A stretch of 64,000 bases of DNA from an uncultured Clostridia bacterium (GCA_934234035.1 CAKQHH010000003.1:1-64000); one strand, 5' to 3'; shown: positions 16,622-26,314, counted from the first letter of the stretch. A program made the numbers and translations. The notes: generated by a model from the letters alone, not told the origin.

Positions 16622-17356
16622 ATGATGAATCCATTCAAAAGCATTCCGGCGGGACTGGCGATTCTGTCGGAAATAAATCGTTTTAATAAAATGGCGCCGC
16701 AGTTCGAAGCCCTTCGGAAGGAGGGAAAGTTCGAGGAGGAACGGGCGCTTATTCTGGAAGGCACTAGTCGGTTCGCCGATACCGTATCCCGGAAAATCGG
16801 AATTACCTTCGATATTCACGGGGAGGAGAATATTCCGGACCACGGGCCGATGCTGATTGTGGCCAACCACCAGAGTTATGTGGATATTCTGGCGATGATC
16901 TACGTGATTCGGAAGTTCCAGATCGGTTTTATTGCCAAATCGGAGTTCACCGGTTTCAAGCCGCTGGCAAAGGCGATTAACTACACTCGCTCGCTGTTTC
17001 TGAAGAGAGGGGACGCCCGGGCGGCCATTCAGACATTGAACGAGGCGGCGACCCTGATGAAGGAAGGGTTTTCCCTGGTGATTTTCCCGGAGGGGACGCG
17101 GAGCCAGTGCAGTGAGATGGGCGAGTTCAAGGCGGGCAGCTTCAAGTTCGCGCAGAAGGCGAAGGTGCCGATTCTTCCGGTTACCCTGGAGGGGGGCTAC
17201 CACTTCTGGGAGGAGAAGGGGACGGTTCAGCCGTGCACCGTTCATGTGAAGATTCATCCGCTGGTTCATTTCGAGGAGATGGATCGGAAAACGCAGAACA
17301 ATGCCCATGTGGAGATTGAGAATACCATCCGCGAGGGACTGAAGGAGTTCGTTTAG
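16622..17356 (+). CDS. plsC: 1-acyl-sn-glycerol-3-phosphate acyltransferase
   Basis: 244 residues with the acyltransferase blocks in order: NHQSYVDI (HX4D, catalytic His and Asp, about residue 80), a KSEFTGFKPLAKAI region, FPEGTRS (phosphate-binding Arg, about 158) and VPILPVTLEGGY. It acylates lysophosphatidic acid to phosphatidic acid at the inner membrane face. A hydrophobic N-terminal helix is weak. GGAGG lies about 12 bp upstream of the chosen ATG. An intrinsic terminator follows the gene. Confidence 0.93.
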   Translation: MMNPFKSIPAGLAILSEINRFNKMAPQFEALRKEGKFEEERALILEGTSRFADTVSRKIGITFDIHGEENIPDHGPMLIVANHQSYVDILAMIYVIRKFQIGFIAKSEFTGFKPLAKAINYTRSLFLKRGDARAAIQTLNEAATLMKEGFSLVIFPEGTRSQCSEMGEFKAGSFKFAQKAKVPILPVTLEGGYHFWEEKGTVQPCTVHVKIHPLVHFEEMDRKTQNNAHVEIENTIREGLKEFV

Positions 17357-17387
17357 TTTTATTTGTTATGAATACGGAATCTCTAGG

Positions 17388-17415
17388 AAAGGAACCCGAT
17401 TGCCGGGTTCCTTTT
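17388..17415 (+). terminator. Terminator of plsC
   Basis: AAAGGAACCCG and CGGGTTCCTTT with a short loop, then TTTT. The symmetrical A/T flanks make it potentially bidirectional. Confidence 0.85.
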
Positions 17416-17428
17416 ATGATTAATATAA

Positions 17429-17457
17429 TTGACTATTTATCATTTACGGTTTAATAT
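17429..17457 (+). promoter_or_regulatory. Promoter of the hipB-like gene
   Basis: TTGACT (17429-17434), 17 bp, TAATAT (17452-17457), followed by AAGGAGGT before the ATG at 17481. Confidence 0.65.
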
Positions 17458-17480
17458 AGTAAACATAAGGAGGTGGTTCC

Positions 17481-17804
17481 ATGAGCAAAAGAACAGTTGT
17501 GGTAATGCCGGAAACGCAGAGAATTCTTGAAACGATGGGAGAGCAGATTAAACTTGCACGGCTAAGAAGAAATCTTGCAACTGAACTTGTCGCAGAAAGA
17601 GCCGGTATCAGCCGAGCGACGTTATGGGCAGTTGAGAAAGGAACCCCTACGGTTTCCATCGGAACATATGCTGCTGTACTACACGCATTGGGAGGAATGG
17701 ATCGAGATTTTTCCTTAATTGCCAAAGACGATGAACTGGGAAGAAAACTTCAGGACTTACAGATTAAAACGCGCGGCAGGGCGACAAGAGGTAAGCAGAG
17801 ATGA
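17481..17804 (+). CDS. HipB-like XRE-family antitoxin/regulator
   Basis: 107 residues. An XRE helix-turn-helix spans about residues 18-75 (GEQIKLARLRRNLATELVAERAGISRATLWAVEKGTPTVSIGTYAAVLHALG), with the spacing of HipB antitoxins. A basic C-terminus (TRGRATRGKQR) follows. It overlaps by 4 bp (ATGA) the start of a hipA-type toxin frame of which only the first 30 or so codons are recognisable. The protein is therefore an antitoxin that has outlived its toxin, or now only an autoregulated repressor. It has its own promoter and a good ribosome site (AAGGAGGTGG). Confidence 0.85.
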   Translation: MSKRTVVVMPETQRILETMGEQIKLARLRRNLATELVAERAGISRATLWAVEKGTPTVSIGTYAAVLHALGGMDRDFSLIAKDDELGRKLQDLQIKTRGRATRGKQR

Positions 17805-18064
17805 TTGAGAATAAAAAATTATTTGTTTATAAGGATTGGGATGCAGAGACTCCTGAGTTAATTGGACGTCTATACATTTTATCCGAAGAAGAGGCGTCAT
17901 TGCGGCGCCTCTTTTGGTTTATAATCACAGTTTTCCATAATTTGTTAAAATCTCTGTGCATAATTATTCATTCACATCCGCATATCGCTTATATATCAAC
18001 CGTTGCAGCACATTCCAACATCCTGTTGATAACTGTGGAAAACTTTTCTTTTTTGCGTTTTTGA
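17801..18064 (+). pseudogene. hipA toxin remnant (5' end only)
   Basis: The frame begins MIENKKLFVYKDWDAETPELIGRLYI, matching the N-terminal strand region of HipA-family kinase toxins (LFVY-DW ... -GRLY). After about residue 30 the similarity ends, and the DNA becomes a terminator hairpin and AT-rich sequence. The frame closes after 87 codons, whereas HipA proteins have about 400, and no kinase motif is present. The remainder was lost by deletion; the downstream nitroreductase may mark the new junction. Confidence 0.7.
17889..17916 (+). terminator. Hairpin terminator inside the hipA remnant
   Basis: AGAGGCG (17890-17896) and CGCCTCT (17906-17912) followed by TTTT. It ends the hipB transcript about 85 bp after its stop codon, close to where HipA similarity ends. 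Confidence 0.7.
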
Positions 18065-18085
18065 CAAGTTTATAAACATATTTAT

Positions 18086-18114
18086 TTGACATACGCCAAA
18101 TAGATTACTATCAT
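18086..18114 (+). promoter_or_regulatory. Promoter of the nitroreductase gene
   Basis: TTGACA (18086-18091), 17 bp, TATCAT (18109-18114), about 40 bp before the chosen start. A DnaA-box-like TGTGGAAAA lies upstream at 18034-18042. Confidence 0.65.
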
Positions 18115-18153
18115 TAATAAAAAAATATTATGCGAAATAACAGGAGGTGTACC

Positions 18154-18735
18154 ATGCTGAAAGATTATATCAAAGAGAACCGCACCGTGCGGGGATTCGA
18201 CCAAAGCGCAAAAGTTTCCACCAAGGAACTGATGGACATGATTGACTGTGCCCGCCTGTCCTCCTCCGGCATGAACCTGCAGCCGCTGAAATTTTTTATC
18301 GCCAACCGGGATTCCGCCGCAGGCATCCTGCAGAAAGCAACCAAGATGGGCGGACGCCTTCCGGAGCGCCACCTGCCGGATGCCGGAAAGGAACCGGAAT
18401 CCTACATCGTCATCCTTCAAGATCCGGATATCAGCACCAGCGACACCTTTACCAATATCGACCTGGGCATCGCGGCGCAGAGCATCACTCTGGCAGCGGT
18501 GGAGAAGGGATACCGCTGCTGCATGCTGGGAGGCGGCTATGACCCGAAGGATCTTCGGGACGAGCTGGGAATTCCGGAGAAATACATCCTCAAGCTGGTC
18601 ATCGCCGTCGGCAAATCCGCAGAGGAAATTCACCTGGTGGAAATCGAGGATGGGGGAGACACCGGCTACTACCGGGATGCCAACGACGTTCATTACGTCC
18701 CAAAAAGAAAACTGCAGGACATCATCATCCGCTAA
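18154..18735 (+). CDS. Nitroreductase-family flavoprotein
   Basis: 193 residues. The N-terminal RTVRGF and the segment LSSSGMNLQPLKFFI (FMN phosphate and Asn-X-Gln-Pro contacts) are typical of nitroreductases, as is the C-terminal half with DLGIAAQSITLAAVEKGYRCCMLGG and VIAVGK. Such FMN enzymes reduce nitro compounds, quinones or flavins with NAD(P)H; the physiological substrate is unknown. The ATG at 18154 is preferred because AGGAGGTG lies 6-7 bp upstream. It is a single gene with its own promoter. Confidence 0.92.
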   Translation: MLKDYIKENRTVRGFDQSAKVSTKELMDMIDCARLSSSGMNLQPLKFFIANRDSAAGILQKATKMGGRLPERHLPDAGKEPESYIVILQDPDISTSDTFTNIDLGIAAQSITLAAVEKGYRCCMLGGGYDPKDLRDELGIPEKYILKLVIAVGKSAEEIHLVEIEDGGDTGYYRDANDVHYVPKRKLQDIIIR

Positions 18736-18839
18736 TTTTTCCAAAATATAAAAGATGGAGTACGATGCACCAAGTGCCATCCAAGAATTAGAATCATTAA
18801 AATAATTGTAATTAAATATGCCTAGAATTCAGAAGTGAC

Positions 18840-19066
18840 TTCACGCTATTTTTACATTTTGGGCTGATTAGCGTGAATATATTTGAGGTCTATACATGGT
18901 TTCGCCATGCAATATTCCCGTCTTTTGAAATAGTTCACGCTTTTTTAATTAAAACATCCTTTTGGCGTGAACAACCGAGGATACTCCGTCGCTCCAAAAT
19001 TAGAATTTCTCAAAGAAAGCGAATTTCGTTCACGCTAAATCCGTTTTTTCCTTCAAAAAGCGTGAA
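18840..19066. repeat. Phased array of six TTCACGC/GCGTGAA motifs, 94-95 bp period
   Basis: TTCACGC occurs at 18840-18846, 18934-18940 and 19029-19035; its inverse GCGTGAA at 18871-18877, 18965-18971 and 19060-19066. Within each pair the starts are 31 bp apart; pairs repeat every 94 and 95 bp. Flanking bases extend the arms to 8-9 bp (TTCACGCTA/TAGCGTGAA in the first). The sequences between motifs are not alike, so this is not a simple tandem duplication. Distances of 31, 63 and 94.5 bp are close to 3, 6 and 9 turns of B-DNA, putting all sites on one face. The stretch 18736-19165 has no credible gene. Confidence 0.8.
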
Positions 19067-19170
19067 TCTCTCTCAATTTTCTAGGAATATGAGATTATAC
19101 GTTTAAAATGCATATAATTTTGTTAGATTTAATGTATCCTATCCTTTCATTTCAAAAAAATAAGGACCCA

Positions 19171-19218
19171 AAAAAAATGGACGCAGAGCCGGACGTTTCC
19201 GACTTTGCGCCATTCTTT
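19171..19218 (-). terminator. Terminator of gyrA
   Basis: A long stem (ATGGACGCAGAGCCGGA at 19178-19194 with its near-complement ending at 19213), flanked by poly-A on the left and poly-T on the right, so it can work in both directions. It is 10-20 bp after the gyrA stop. Confidence 0.85.
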
Positions 19219-19227
19219 TTTTATTCA

Positions 19228-21735
19228 TTAATCCAGAAGAGAAAGCTGCTCGCCTTCGGATTTCTTTTTCGATGAAACCTTCGGCTTCTGTGCGTTCTCT
19301 TCATCATCCACAACCTTGGCCAAAGATACGATGTGGCTGTCTTCCTCCACCTTCATGATCTTTACGCCCTGGGTGGTTCTTCCGGACTTGGAGATTTCCT
19401 CTGCCCGAATTCGGATGATTACGCCGTTGGAGTTAATCAGCATCACTTCGTTCTCGTCCCGAACCAGCATTCCGCCCACCAGCGTACCGGTCTTGCTGAA
19501 CTTGGATTTGTCGTAGGTAGCGATACCCTTGCCGCCTCGGGTCTGGAGGCGATACTCATCCAGAGAGGTTCTCTTACCGAATCCGTTCTCGGAAACCACC
19601 AGCATCTCCCGGGTTCCGTCGATATCCAGCTCCATGGAAACGACTTCGTCACCGTAATCCAGGTTGATGGCGCGAACGCCGGCCGCATTTCGGCCCATGC
19701 TTCGAACGTCGTTTTCGTTGAAGGCAATGGCTTTACCCAGCTTGGTGATGACGTAGATATTCTCGTCGCCGTTGGACTGGCTGACGGAAATCAGCTTGTC
19801 GCCGTCCTTCAGGTTGATGGCGATGAGACCGTTCTTCCGAATGCTGTCGAATTCCGACATCGGCGTCTTCTTGATGGTTCCGCTTCGGGTGATCATTACC
19901 AGGTAATTGTCCTGGGAGAATTCCTTCACCGGAATCACCGCGCTGACCTTCTCGCCCGAATTCAGATTCAGGAAGTTGATGACCGGAGTACCCTTTGCGG
20001 TTCTGGATGCTTCCGGAACCTCGTATCCCTTCATCTTGTACACCTTACCCATATCAGTAAAGAACAGCAAATCGTCGTGGGTGGAGGTGATGATCAGATC
20101 TTTGACAAAATCCGAATCCCGGGTGGTCAGTCCCAGAATTCCCTTGCCGCCGCGGCGTTGTGCTTTATAGGTATTCTCCGGAACTCGCTTGATGTAACCC
20201 ATGTGGGTGAGGGTGATTGCCACATCCTCTTCGTCGATCAGAGCCTCTTCATCCAGCTCTCCGTCGCCGTTCACCAGCTTAGTTCTTCTCTTATCTCCGT
20301 ACTTCTTCTTGATTTCCAGAAGTTCATCCTTGATTACGCCCATCAGCTTCTTCTCATCTGCCAGAAGTTCCTTGAAGTATGCGATTCTCTTCCGCAGCTC
20401 CGCCAATTCTTCCTCTATTTTCTCACGTTCCAAACCCTGGAGTCTGGCCAGTCTCATATCGAGAATTGCCTGCGCCTGCGCTTCCGACAAGCTGAACCGA
20501 ATCATCAGCTTTTCTTTCGCATCGTTATAAGCGGAACGGATAACCTTAATCACTTCGTCGATATTATCCAGCGCGATTACGTAACCCTCTAAAATATGTG
20601 CCCGTTCCTCTGCTTTTCTCAGGTCGAACCGGGTTCTCCGCGTTACCACTTCCTTCTGGTGCTTCAGGTATTCGTCCAGAATCTGATACAGGTTCAGAAT
20701 CTTCGGCTCGCCGTTTACCAGCGCCAGCATAATCATGCTGTAGGAAGTCTGCAGCTGAGTGTGCTTGTACAATCTGTTCAGGATGACATTCGGATTCACG
20801 TCCTTCTTCAGGTCGATGACAATCCGCAGATTTCCTCGAGCGGACTCATCCTGAATGTTGGAAATGCCTTCTATCTTCTTGTCCTTTACCAGCGCTGCCA
20901 TGGACTCAATCAGCCGAGCCTTGTTCACCTGGTACGGAATGGAACTTACCACGATTCGGGTACGTCCCCGGCTGCCTTCCTCAATCTCGCACTCCGAGCG
21001 CACCAGCACCTTGCCGGTACCGGTACGATAGGCTTCCCGGGCACCTTCTTTTCCGATAATCTGCGCACCGGTCGGGAAGTCCGGCGCCTTGATGATTTTA
21101 ATCAAGTCATCCACCGTGCACTCATCGTCGTCAATCATCTTGACGCACGCATCGATAGTCTCGCCCAAATTGTGCGGCGGAATGGATGTAGCCATACCAA
21201 CCGCGATACCGTTGGATCCGTTGATCAGCAGATTCGGCACACGGGAAGGCAGAACCACCGGTTCCTGTTCCTCACCGTCGTAGTTATCCGCAAAATCCAC
21301 GGTTTCCTTGCCGATATCCCGAACCATCTGCAGGGAGAACGGGGACATTCTGGCCTCGGTATAACGGGAAGCCGCTGCCCCGTCGCCATCCACGGAACCG
21401 AAGTTACCGTGACCATCCACCAGCGGATATCTGGTGGAGAAAACCTGTGCCATCTTAACCATGGCATCGTAGATAGAACTGTCACCGTGAGGGTGATATT
21501 TACCCATTACTTCACCGACGATACGGGCGGACTTCTTGTGCGGCTTGTCCGGCGTAATTCCCAAAGCGCTCAGGCCGTAGAGAATTCTTCTGTTAACCGG
21601 CTTCAAACCGTCTCGAACATCCGGAAGGGCACGTCCTACAATAACACTCATGGCGTAGTCGATATAGGAAGTCTTCATTTCCTTCGACATCTCATGGGTG
21701 ATTATTTTGCTGTCTTCCAATAAATTCGTTGACAT
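19228..21735 (-). CDS. gyrA: DNA gyrase subunit A
   Basis: 835 residues, a full-length type IIA topoisomerase A subunit. The catalytic Tyr is in [12 protein letters not shown]; the quinolone-resistance region reads [17 protein letters not shown], with the Ser and Asp at the positions equivalent to E. coli 83 and 87, the quinolone-sensitive form. The C-terminal beta-pinwheel carries the GyrA-box-like QRRGGKG segment. The C-terminus is Lys/Ser-rich. It forms A2B2 gyrase with gyrB, encoded 86 bp upstream; AAAGGAG precedes the ATG. Confidence 0.98.
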   Translation of the reverse strand: MSTNLLEDSKIITHEMSKEMKTSYIDYAMSVIVGRALPDVRDGLKPVNRRILYGLSALGITPDKPHKKSARIVGEVMGKYHPHGDSSIYDAMVKMAQVFSTRYPLVDGHGNFGSVDGDGAAASRYTEARMSPFSLQMVRDIGKETVDFADNYDGEEQEPVVLPSRVPNLLINGSNGIAVGMATSIPPHNLGETIDACVKMIDDDECTVDDLIKIIKAPDFPTGAQIIGKEGAREAYRTGTGKVLVRSECEIEEGSRGRTRIVVSSIPYQVNKARLIESMAALVKDKKIEGISNIQDESARGNLRIVIDLKKDVNPNVILNRLYKHTQLQTSYSMIMLALVNGEPKILNLYQILDEYLKHQKEVVTRRTRFDLRKAEERAHILEGYVIALDNIDEVIKVIRSAYNDAKEKLMIRFSLSEAQAQAILDMRLARLQGLEREKIEEELAELRKRIAYFKELLADEKKLMGVIKDELLEIKKKYGDKRRTKLVNGDGELDEEALIDEEDVAITLTHMGYIKRVPENTYKAQRRGGKGILGLTTRDSDFVKDLIITSTHDDLLFFTDMGKVYKMKGYEVPEASRTAKGTPVINFLNLNSGEKVSAVIPVKEFSQDNYLVMITRSGTIKKTPMSEFDSIRKNGLIAINLKDGDKLISVSQSNGDENIYVITKLGKAIAFNENDVRSMGRNAAGVRAINLDYGDEVVSMELDIDGTREMLVVSENGFGKRTSLDEYRLQTRGGKGIATYDKSKFSKTGTLVGGMLVRDENEVMLINSNGVIIRIRAEEISKSGRTTQGVKIMKVEEDSHIVSLAKVVDDEENAQKPKVSSKKKSEGEQLSLLD

Positions 21736-21821
21736 TCAATCTCCTTTATCTATACTTCTTCAGTATCTCCAGCTCTTCGCGATTTCCCATAAAAAGAATT
21801 TCGCATGTCGCCGGATACCGA

Positions 21822-23765
21822 CTATAAATCCAATGTGGCGTAACGCGCGTTTTCCTCAATGAACTTCTTCCGCGGCGGAACCTTGTCACCCATCAATGTG
21901 GTGATCATCTCATCCGCCTTTTCGGCATCATCCAAGGAAATCCGAATCAAGGTACGATGGTTGTAGTCCATAGTGGTTTCCCACAGCTGAGTGTAGTCCA
22001 TCTCTCCAAGACCTTTGTATCTCTGGATTTCCACCTTTGTCTTGCTGTCCTTCTCCCGAAGTTCGGCCAACAGGTCTTCCTGCTCCTTGTCGGAATAGGT
22101 GTACCAGGTCTCTTTGCCTCTCTTCACCCGGAACAGCGGCGGCTGTGCGGCATATACATAGCCTTCCTCAATCAGCGGTCTCATGAAACGATAGAAGAAG
22201 GTGAGGAGCAGCGTCCGAATATGAGCGCCGTCCACGTCCGCATCGGTCATGATGATAATTTTGTGGTAGCGCAATTTCGAAATATCGAAGTTGTCGTCGA
22301 TTCCGCAGCCGAAAGCGGTAATCATATTCCGAATTTCCTGAGAATCCAACGCTCTCGCACGGGTTGCCTTCTCTACGTTCAGAATTTTACCTCTCAGCGG
22401 AAGCACCGCCTGGCGTGCTCGGTCTCTTCCTTCCTGCGCACTACCGCCGGCGGAGTCTCCCTCTACCAGGAAAATCTCGCATATTTCCGGATCCTTCTCG
22501 GAACAATCCTTCAGCTTGCCCGGAAGCGATGTGCTTTCCAGTACATTGGTTTTACGCGAGGTCTCTCGAGCCTTTCTTGCCGCTTCTCTGGCGTTGGCCG
22601 CGTTAATGCACTTTGTGACGATTTTCTTGGCCTGGGCCGGATGCTCCTCCAGATAGAAGTTGAAGTACTCGTTCATGCTGCTTTCCACGAAACCGCGAAC
22701 TTCGCTGTTTCCCAGCTTTGCCTTGGTCTGACCTTCGAACTGAGGATCCGTCAGCTTCACGCTGACAATTGCGGTAACGCCTTCCCGGCAGTCATCGCCG
22801 GTGAGAGAATCGTCCTTCTCCTTCAGCTGCTTGGTGCGGCGCGCGTAGTCGTTCAGCGTTCTGGTAATCGCCGCCTTCAGTCCCTGGAGGTGAAAACCAC
22901 CTTCGATAGTGTTGATGTTGTTGGCGTAGGACATCACCGTTTCGTTGTAGTTTCCGGTGTACTGGAGTGCCACTTCCACTTCGTACTCTTTGCCGGTGGC
23001 TTCGTCCTTCTTGTGGTTCTCGAAATAGAATACATCTTCGTTGATGACCTTCTTGTTTCGATTCATGAAGGTGACGAATTCTCGAATTCCGCCTTCGTAG
23101 CAGAAGCTTTCCTTCTTCTTCCGTCCCTCTCTCTTATCTTCGATGGTAATCCGAAGGCCCTTATTCAAAAAGGCCATCTCTCTCATTCGATTCTGCAGGA
23201 TATCGTAGTCATAGACGGTCTCATCGAAAATTTCCGGATCCGGCCAGAAGGTGGTCTTGGAACCGGAACCCTCGGCCTCTCCCAGAACCTTCAGCTCGGT
23301 CGTTCTTTTTCCCTGGAAATATTCCTGCTCGTACAGCTTTCCGCCTCTTTTTACTTCAACAATCATGTGCGTGGAGAGGGCGTTTACTACCGATGCACCT
23401 ACACCGTGAAGACCGCCGGACACCTTGTATCCGCCGCCGCCGAACTTACCGCCCGCATGGAGCTGTGTATGAATAACTTCAACCGTCGGCTTATGCTCCG
23501 TCGGATGCATATCCACCGGCATTCCACGGCCGTCATCGCACACCGTGATGGAATTATCTTCATTAATGGACAGCTCGATGTGTTTACAGAATCCGGCCAG
23601 TGCCTCGTCCACACTGTTATCCACGATTTCGTATACGAGATGATGCAAACCCTGAGATCCGGTACTGCCAATGTACATACCCGGTCTGACACGAACCGCT
23701 TCCAGTCCGTGAAGTACCTGAATCTGTTGGCCTGTATAGTCGCTTTTCTTTTTTTCTGCGCTCAT
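21822..23765 (-). CDS. gyrB: DNA gyrase subunit B
   Basis: 647 residues. N-terminal GHKL ATPase with [14 protein letters not shown], the [11 protein letters not shown] box, DGRGMPVD and [15 protein letters not shown]; the TOPRIM domain carries EGDSAGGSA and [19 protein letters not shown] (metal-binding acidic residues); the C-terminus has [10 protein letters not shown]. It supplies the ATPase and metal site of gyrase. It is transcribed toward gyrA and separated from recF by a hairpin with a T-tract. Confidence 0.98.
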   Translation of the reverse strand: MSAEKKKSDYTGQQIQVLHGLEAVRVRPGMYIGSTGSQGLHHLVYEIVDNSVDEALAGFCKHIELSINEDNSITVCDDGRGMPVDMHPTEHKPTVEVIHTQLHAGGKFGGGGYKVSGGLHGVGASVVNALSTHMIVEVKRGGKLYEQEYFQGKRTTELKVLGEAEGSGSKTTFWPDPEIFDETVYDYDILQNRMREMAFLNKGLRITIEDKREGRKKKESFCYEGGIREFVTFMNRNKKVINEDVFYFENHKKDEATGKEYEVEVALQYTGNYNETVMSYANNINTIEGGFHLQGLKAAITRTLNDYARRTKQLKEKDDSLTGDDCREGVTAIVSVKLTDPQFEGQTKAKLGNSEVRGFVESSMNEYFNFYLEEHPAQAKKIVTKCINAANAREAARKARETSRKTNVLESTSLPGKLKDCSEKDPEICEIFLVEGDSAGGSAQEGRDRARQAVLPLRGKILNVEKATRARALDSQEIRNMITAFGCGIDDNFDISKLRYHKIIIMTDADVDGAHIRTLLLTFFYRFMRPLIEEGYVYAAQPPLFRVKRGKETWYTYSDKEQEDLLAELREKDSKTKVEIQRYKGLGEMDYTQLWETTMDYNHRTLIRISLDDAEKADEMITTLMGDKVPPRKKFIEENARYATLDL

Positions 23766-23796
23766 TCAAACCTTCCTTTTATGATTAAAACAAACA

Positions 23797-23823
23797 AAAA
23801 ATCGGTTATTTACATAACCGATT
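23797..23823 (-). terminator. Hairpin between recF and gyrB
   Basis: AATCGGTTAT (23800-23809) and ATAACCGATT (23814-23823) form a perfect stem followed on the minus strand by TTTTTTG. It would end dnaA-dnaN-recF transcription before gyrB, about 85 bp after the recF stop. Confidence 0.75.
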
Positions 23824-23908
23824 TATTTTACCATATTCACGCCTTTTATTCAAGAATACCAAAATCATCATAAGGTATAATTTTGGCTCATTTGGGCTTG
23901 ATTTTAAA

Positions 23909-25003
23909 TCATTTCAAGGTGTTTTTAAACACAGTACCACTCTTCACAGAATAAACATTTCCCTTTGGCATTTTTTTCAGAATCCGATTGTTCACATCCG
24001 TGGTGGTAATAAAAAGCTGCACGTCTTCGATTTCCTGAAAAAGAAAGGTCTGTCGTTCTTCATCCAGTTCCGACAATACATCGTCCAGGAGGAGCACCGG
24101 GTTTTCGCCGATTACATCCCGGGCGATTCCGATTTCCGCCAGCTTCAGTGCCAAAGCGATGGTGCGGTGCTGTCCCTGAGACCCGTACTTCTTGGCATCT
24201 TTTCCGTTGATCAGAAATTCCATATCGTCCCGCTGCGGTCCCAAGCTGCTGTGTCCGCTGTACAGATCTCGGTCCCTCGCCGCCACCAGCGCGTCGTACT
24301 GATTCTCTTCCGAAAGGGAACACAGGTACCGGATTTCCAGATCTTCTCTTCCGCCGGAAATGCTCTTCTGTATTTCTGCCGCTCTTTCCGAAAGCATGCG
24401 AATGAAATTTCTCCGGTACTTGACGATTTCCGTTCCGTACTTCGCCAGCTGCAGGTCGTAGATGTCCAACATGTCTTCGTCGATTTTTGAATTCTTCAGA
24501 TTGTCCTTCAGCATGCTGTTCTTCTGGCGAAGGGCTTCGCTGTAGAGGCGAAGGCATTCGTAATAGCGGGGCCGAATTTGGGACAGCTCCTTATTGATAA
24601 AATTTCTCCGCTTCTCCGGACTGTCTTTGATGATGCGAAGGTCTTCCGGTGAAAAAACCATTACCACCAGATTGTTCAGCAGCTCGGCGGTTTTGCGGAT
24701 GACCTTGCCGTCCTTTTTAATCATCTTTTTGCCGGTACGGTCCAGAATCACGGAAATGCTTTTATCCATATCCTCGCTCACCAGGTCCACCGTCACGCTG
24801 GCCCGCGGTCGATCCAGCATGATCATGTTGGCGGAATTCTGGGTGCGGAAAGATCGGGCGAAAGCGCAGAGATAGATGCCTTCGATGAGATTGGTTTTTC
24901 CCTGAGCATTCTCCCCAATAAAAACATTTCTAGAGCTGTCAAAGGACAGCTCTAGATTTTCGTAATTTCTGAAGTTGTGGAGTTCTACTTTTTTGACTAT
25001 CAT
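23909..25003 (-). CDS. recF: DNA replication/repair protein RecF
   Basis: 364 residues: N-terminal LHNFRNYENLELSF, Walker A GENAQGKTN (about residue 33), signature region SQGQHRTIALALKLAEI and Walker B LLLDDVLSELD. This SMC-like ATPase helps to load RecA at gaps via RecOR. It starts 9 bp after the dnaN stop. The small S4-domain gene (yaaA/rlbA) often found between dnaN and recF in Firmicutes is absent. Confidence 0.97.
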   Translation of the reverse strand: MIVKKVELHNFRNYENLELSFDSSRNVFIGENAQGKTNLIEGIYLCAFARSFRTQNSANMIMLDRPRASVTVDLVSEDMDKSISVILDRTGKKMIKKDGKVIRKTAELLNNLVVMVFSPEDLRIIKDSPEKRRNFINKELSQIRPRYYECLRLYSEALRQKNSMLKDNLKNSKIDEDMLDIYDLQLAKYGTEIVKYRRNFIRMLSERAAEIQKSISGGREDLEIRYLCSLSEENQYDALVAARDRDLYSGHSSLGPQRDDMEFLINGKDAKKYGSQGQHRTIALALKLAEIGIARDVIGENPVLLLDDVLSELDEERQTFLFQEIEDVQLFITTTDVNNRILKKMPKGNVYSVKSGTVFKNTLK

Positions 25004-25012
25004 AAATTCTCA

Positions 25013-26119
25013 CTAGTTGATTCGAATCGGCAGTGCCAAGTACAAATAGCGTTCTCCCTGAAGCGGGCGGAAGATGCATGGGCTCACATTATCTCTCATG
25101 TAGAGAACCACTTCTTCATCATCGATGTTCCGGAGGATATCAATCATGTAGCGGGAGTTGAATCCGATTTTCAGATCCTCGCCCTTCTGGATAATCTCAA
25201 TCTTTTCGTTCATATTTCCCTGGTTGTCCAACGCCGAGATTTCAAGGAGATTATCCTGGATATCGAACTTAATCATATTGTTGTTTTCTTTTTGAGTCAG
25301 GATGGATGCACGGTCGATGCTTCGAATCAGTTCATCTTTCTGGATTCGAACCTCGGTGGTGCTGTCCACCTTGATGATTCGCTTGTAATCGATGTATCTT
25401 CCGTTCATGGTATTCAGTGTAACCTTGGTTCCATCAAAGGAAAATACCGCTTTCTCGTCTACCAGCTCCATGCGAATGGTTTCATCTCCGTCGTCGGAAA
25501 TGATTTTTGACATTTTGTTAAGCTGCTTTGCCGGGATGACCACCTTAAATGCATCGATGGAATCCTCCAGCGGTTCGTTGTAGATTGCCATTCGGAAAGC
25601 ATCCACCGCAACCATGCGGAAATTGCCGTCACCGATTTCGCAGAGAACGCCGGTGAGAATTCCGTTGATTTCATCGGCGCTGGCAGAGAAAGCGGTTTTC
25701 CGAATCAGCTTTCGAACGGATTCCTTGTTCAGCGTGATGCTCTTCTGCGGTTCCTTCATCTGTACTTTCGGAAACTCTGCGGAATCGAAGCAGATGACTT
25801 CCGACCGGTAGCGTCCGCTCTGAATCGAAAGAACTCTTTTTACGGAATCGTATTCCATCATCACATCTTCTGCCGGAAGTTTTCCGATGATATTTGCAAA
25901 GAGTGCGGCCGGTGCCACGAAATCCGCAATGCCGTCGCATTTTGCGGATAATTTGGATTCCACCACCATGAAGGTGTCGGTACCGGTGATAATCATTTCA
26001 TCTTCTTTTGTTTCAATCAGTACGCCTTCCAGAATTTTTGAAGTGGACCGGGACGGAACTGCCTGGATGGCGTTGTTCAGTGCACGGTAAAGTTCGGATT
26101 TATTGCAATAGATTTTCAT
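25013..26119 (-). CDS. dnaN: DNA polymerase III sliding clamp (beta subunit)
   Basis: 368 residues with the three clamp repeats; starts MKIYCNKSELYRALNNAIQAVPSRST and ends in the conserved YLALPIRIN strand (family pattern ends LPxR). The clamp tethers polymerase III and many partners to DNA. It lies after dnaA, separated by a 195-bp gap that holds the probable unwinding element. Confidence 0.98.
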   Translation of the reverse strand: MKIYCNKSELYRALNNAIQAVPSRSTSKILEGVLIETKEDEMIITGTDTFMVVESKLSAKCDGIADFVAPAALFANIIGKLPAEDVMMEYDSVKRVLSIQSGRYRSEVICFDSAEFPKVQMKEPQKSITLNKESVRKLIRKTAFSASADEINGILTGVLCEIGDGNFRMVAVDAFRMAIYNEPLEDSIDAFKVVIPAKQLNKMSKIISDDGDETIRMELVDEKAVFSFDGTKVTLNTMNGRYIDYKRIIKVDSTTEVRIQKDELIRSIDRASILTQKENNNMIKFDIQDNLLEISALDNQGNMNEKIEIIQKGEDLKIGFNSRYMIDILRNIDDEEVVLYMRDNVSPCIFRPLQGERYLYLALPIRIN

Positions 26120-26314
26120 AACGATTCCTTTCGCGAGAGCATTATTATTAATATAAATTAATATAGTTATAGTAGTAGGGGGTGTCGATACTGTGGAAAA
26201 CTCCCCGGATTCCTAAATTTGTGTGAGTAACGGACTTTTTGACTGAGGAAAACCCCATACAAAAACTCTGTTATTCAAATGTGTATAACTTTTCGGCCGC
26301 TGCCAAAAATGCTT
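26120..26314. other. oriC, downstream half: probable DnaA-trio unwinding element between dnaA and dnaN
   Basis: Read on the minus strand: a DnaA box TTTTCCACA (26192-26200), a short GC-rich stretch ending in CCCCC (26178-26182), then CTACTACTATAACTATAT (26161-26178) and an AT-rich run to 26141. This order (box, GC-rich spacer, repeated trinucleotides of the CTA type, AT-rich DNA) is the basal unwinding system known from the Bacillus subtilis origin. Another box, TTATACACA, lies at 26280-26288 (minus strand). Confidence 0.75.

Noticed and set aside
18840..19066. CRISPR or integron attC array for the phased TTCACGC motifs
   Set aside because: The repeated element is only 7-9 bp in alternating orientation, there are no cas or integrase genes, and the motif does not match the attC core (GTTRRRY).
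21957..23873. 638-codon frame antisense to gyrB
   Set aside because: It is a shadow of gyrB; its product shows no known family and the region is fully explained by gyrase B.
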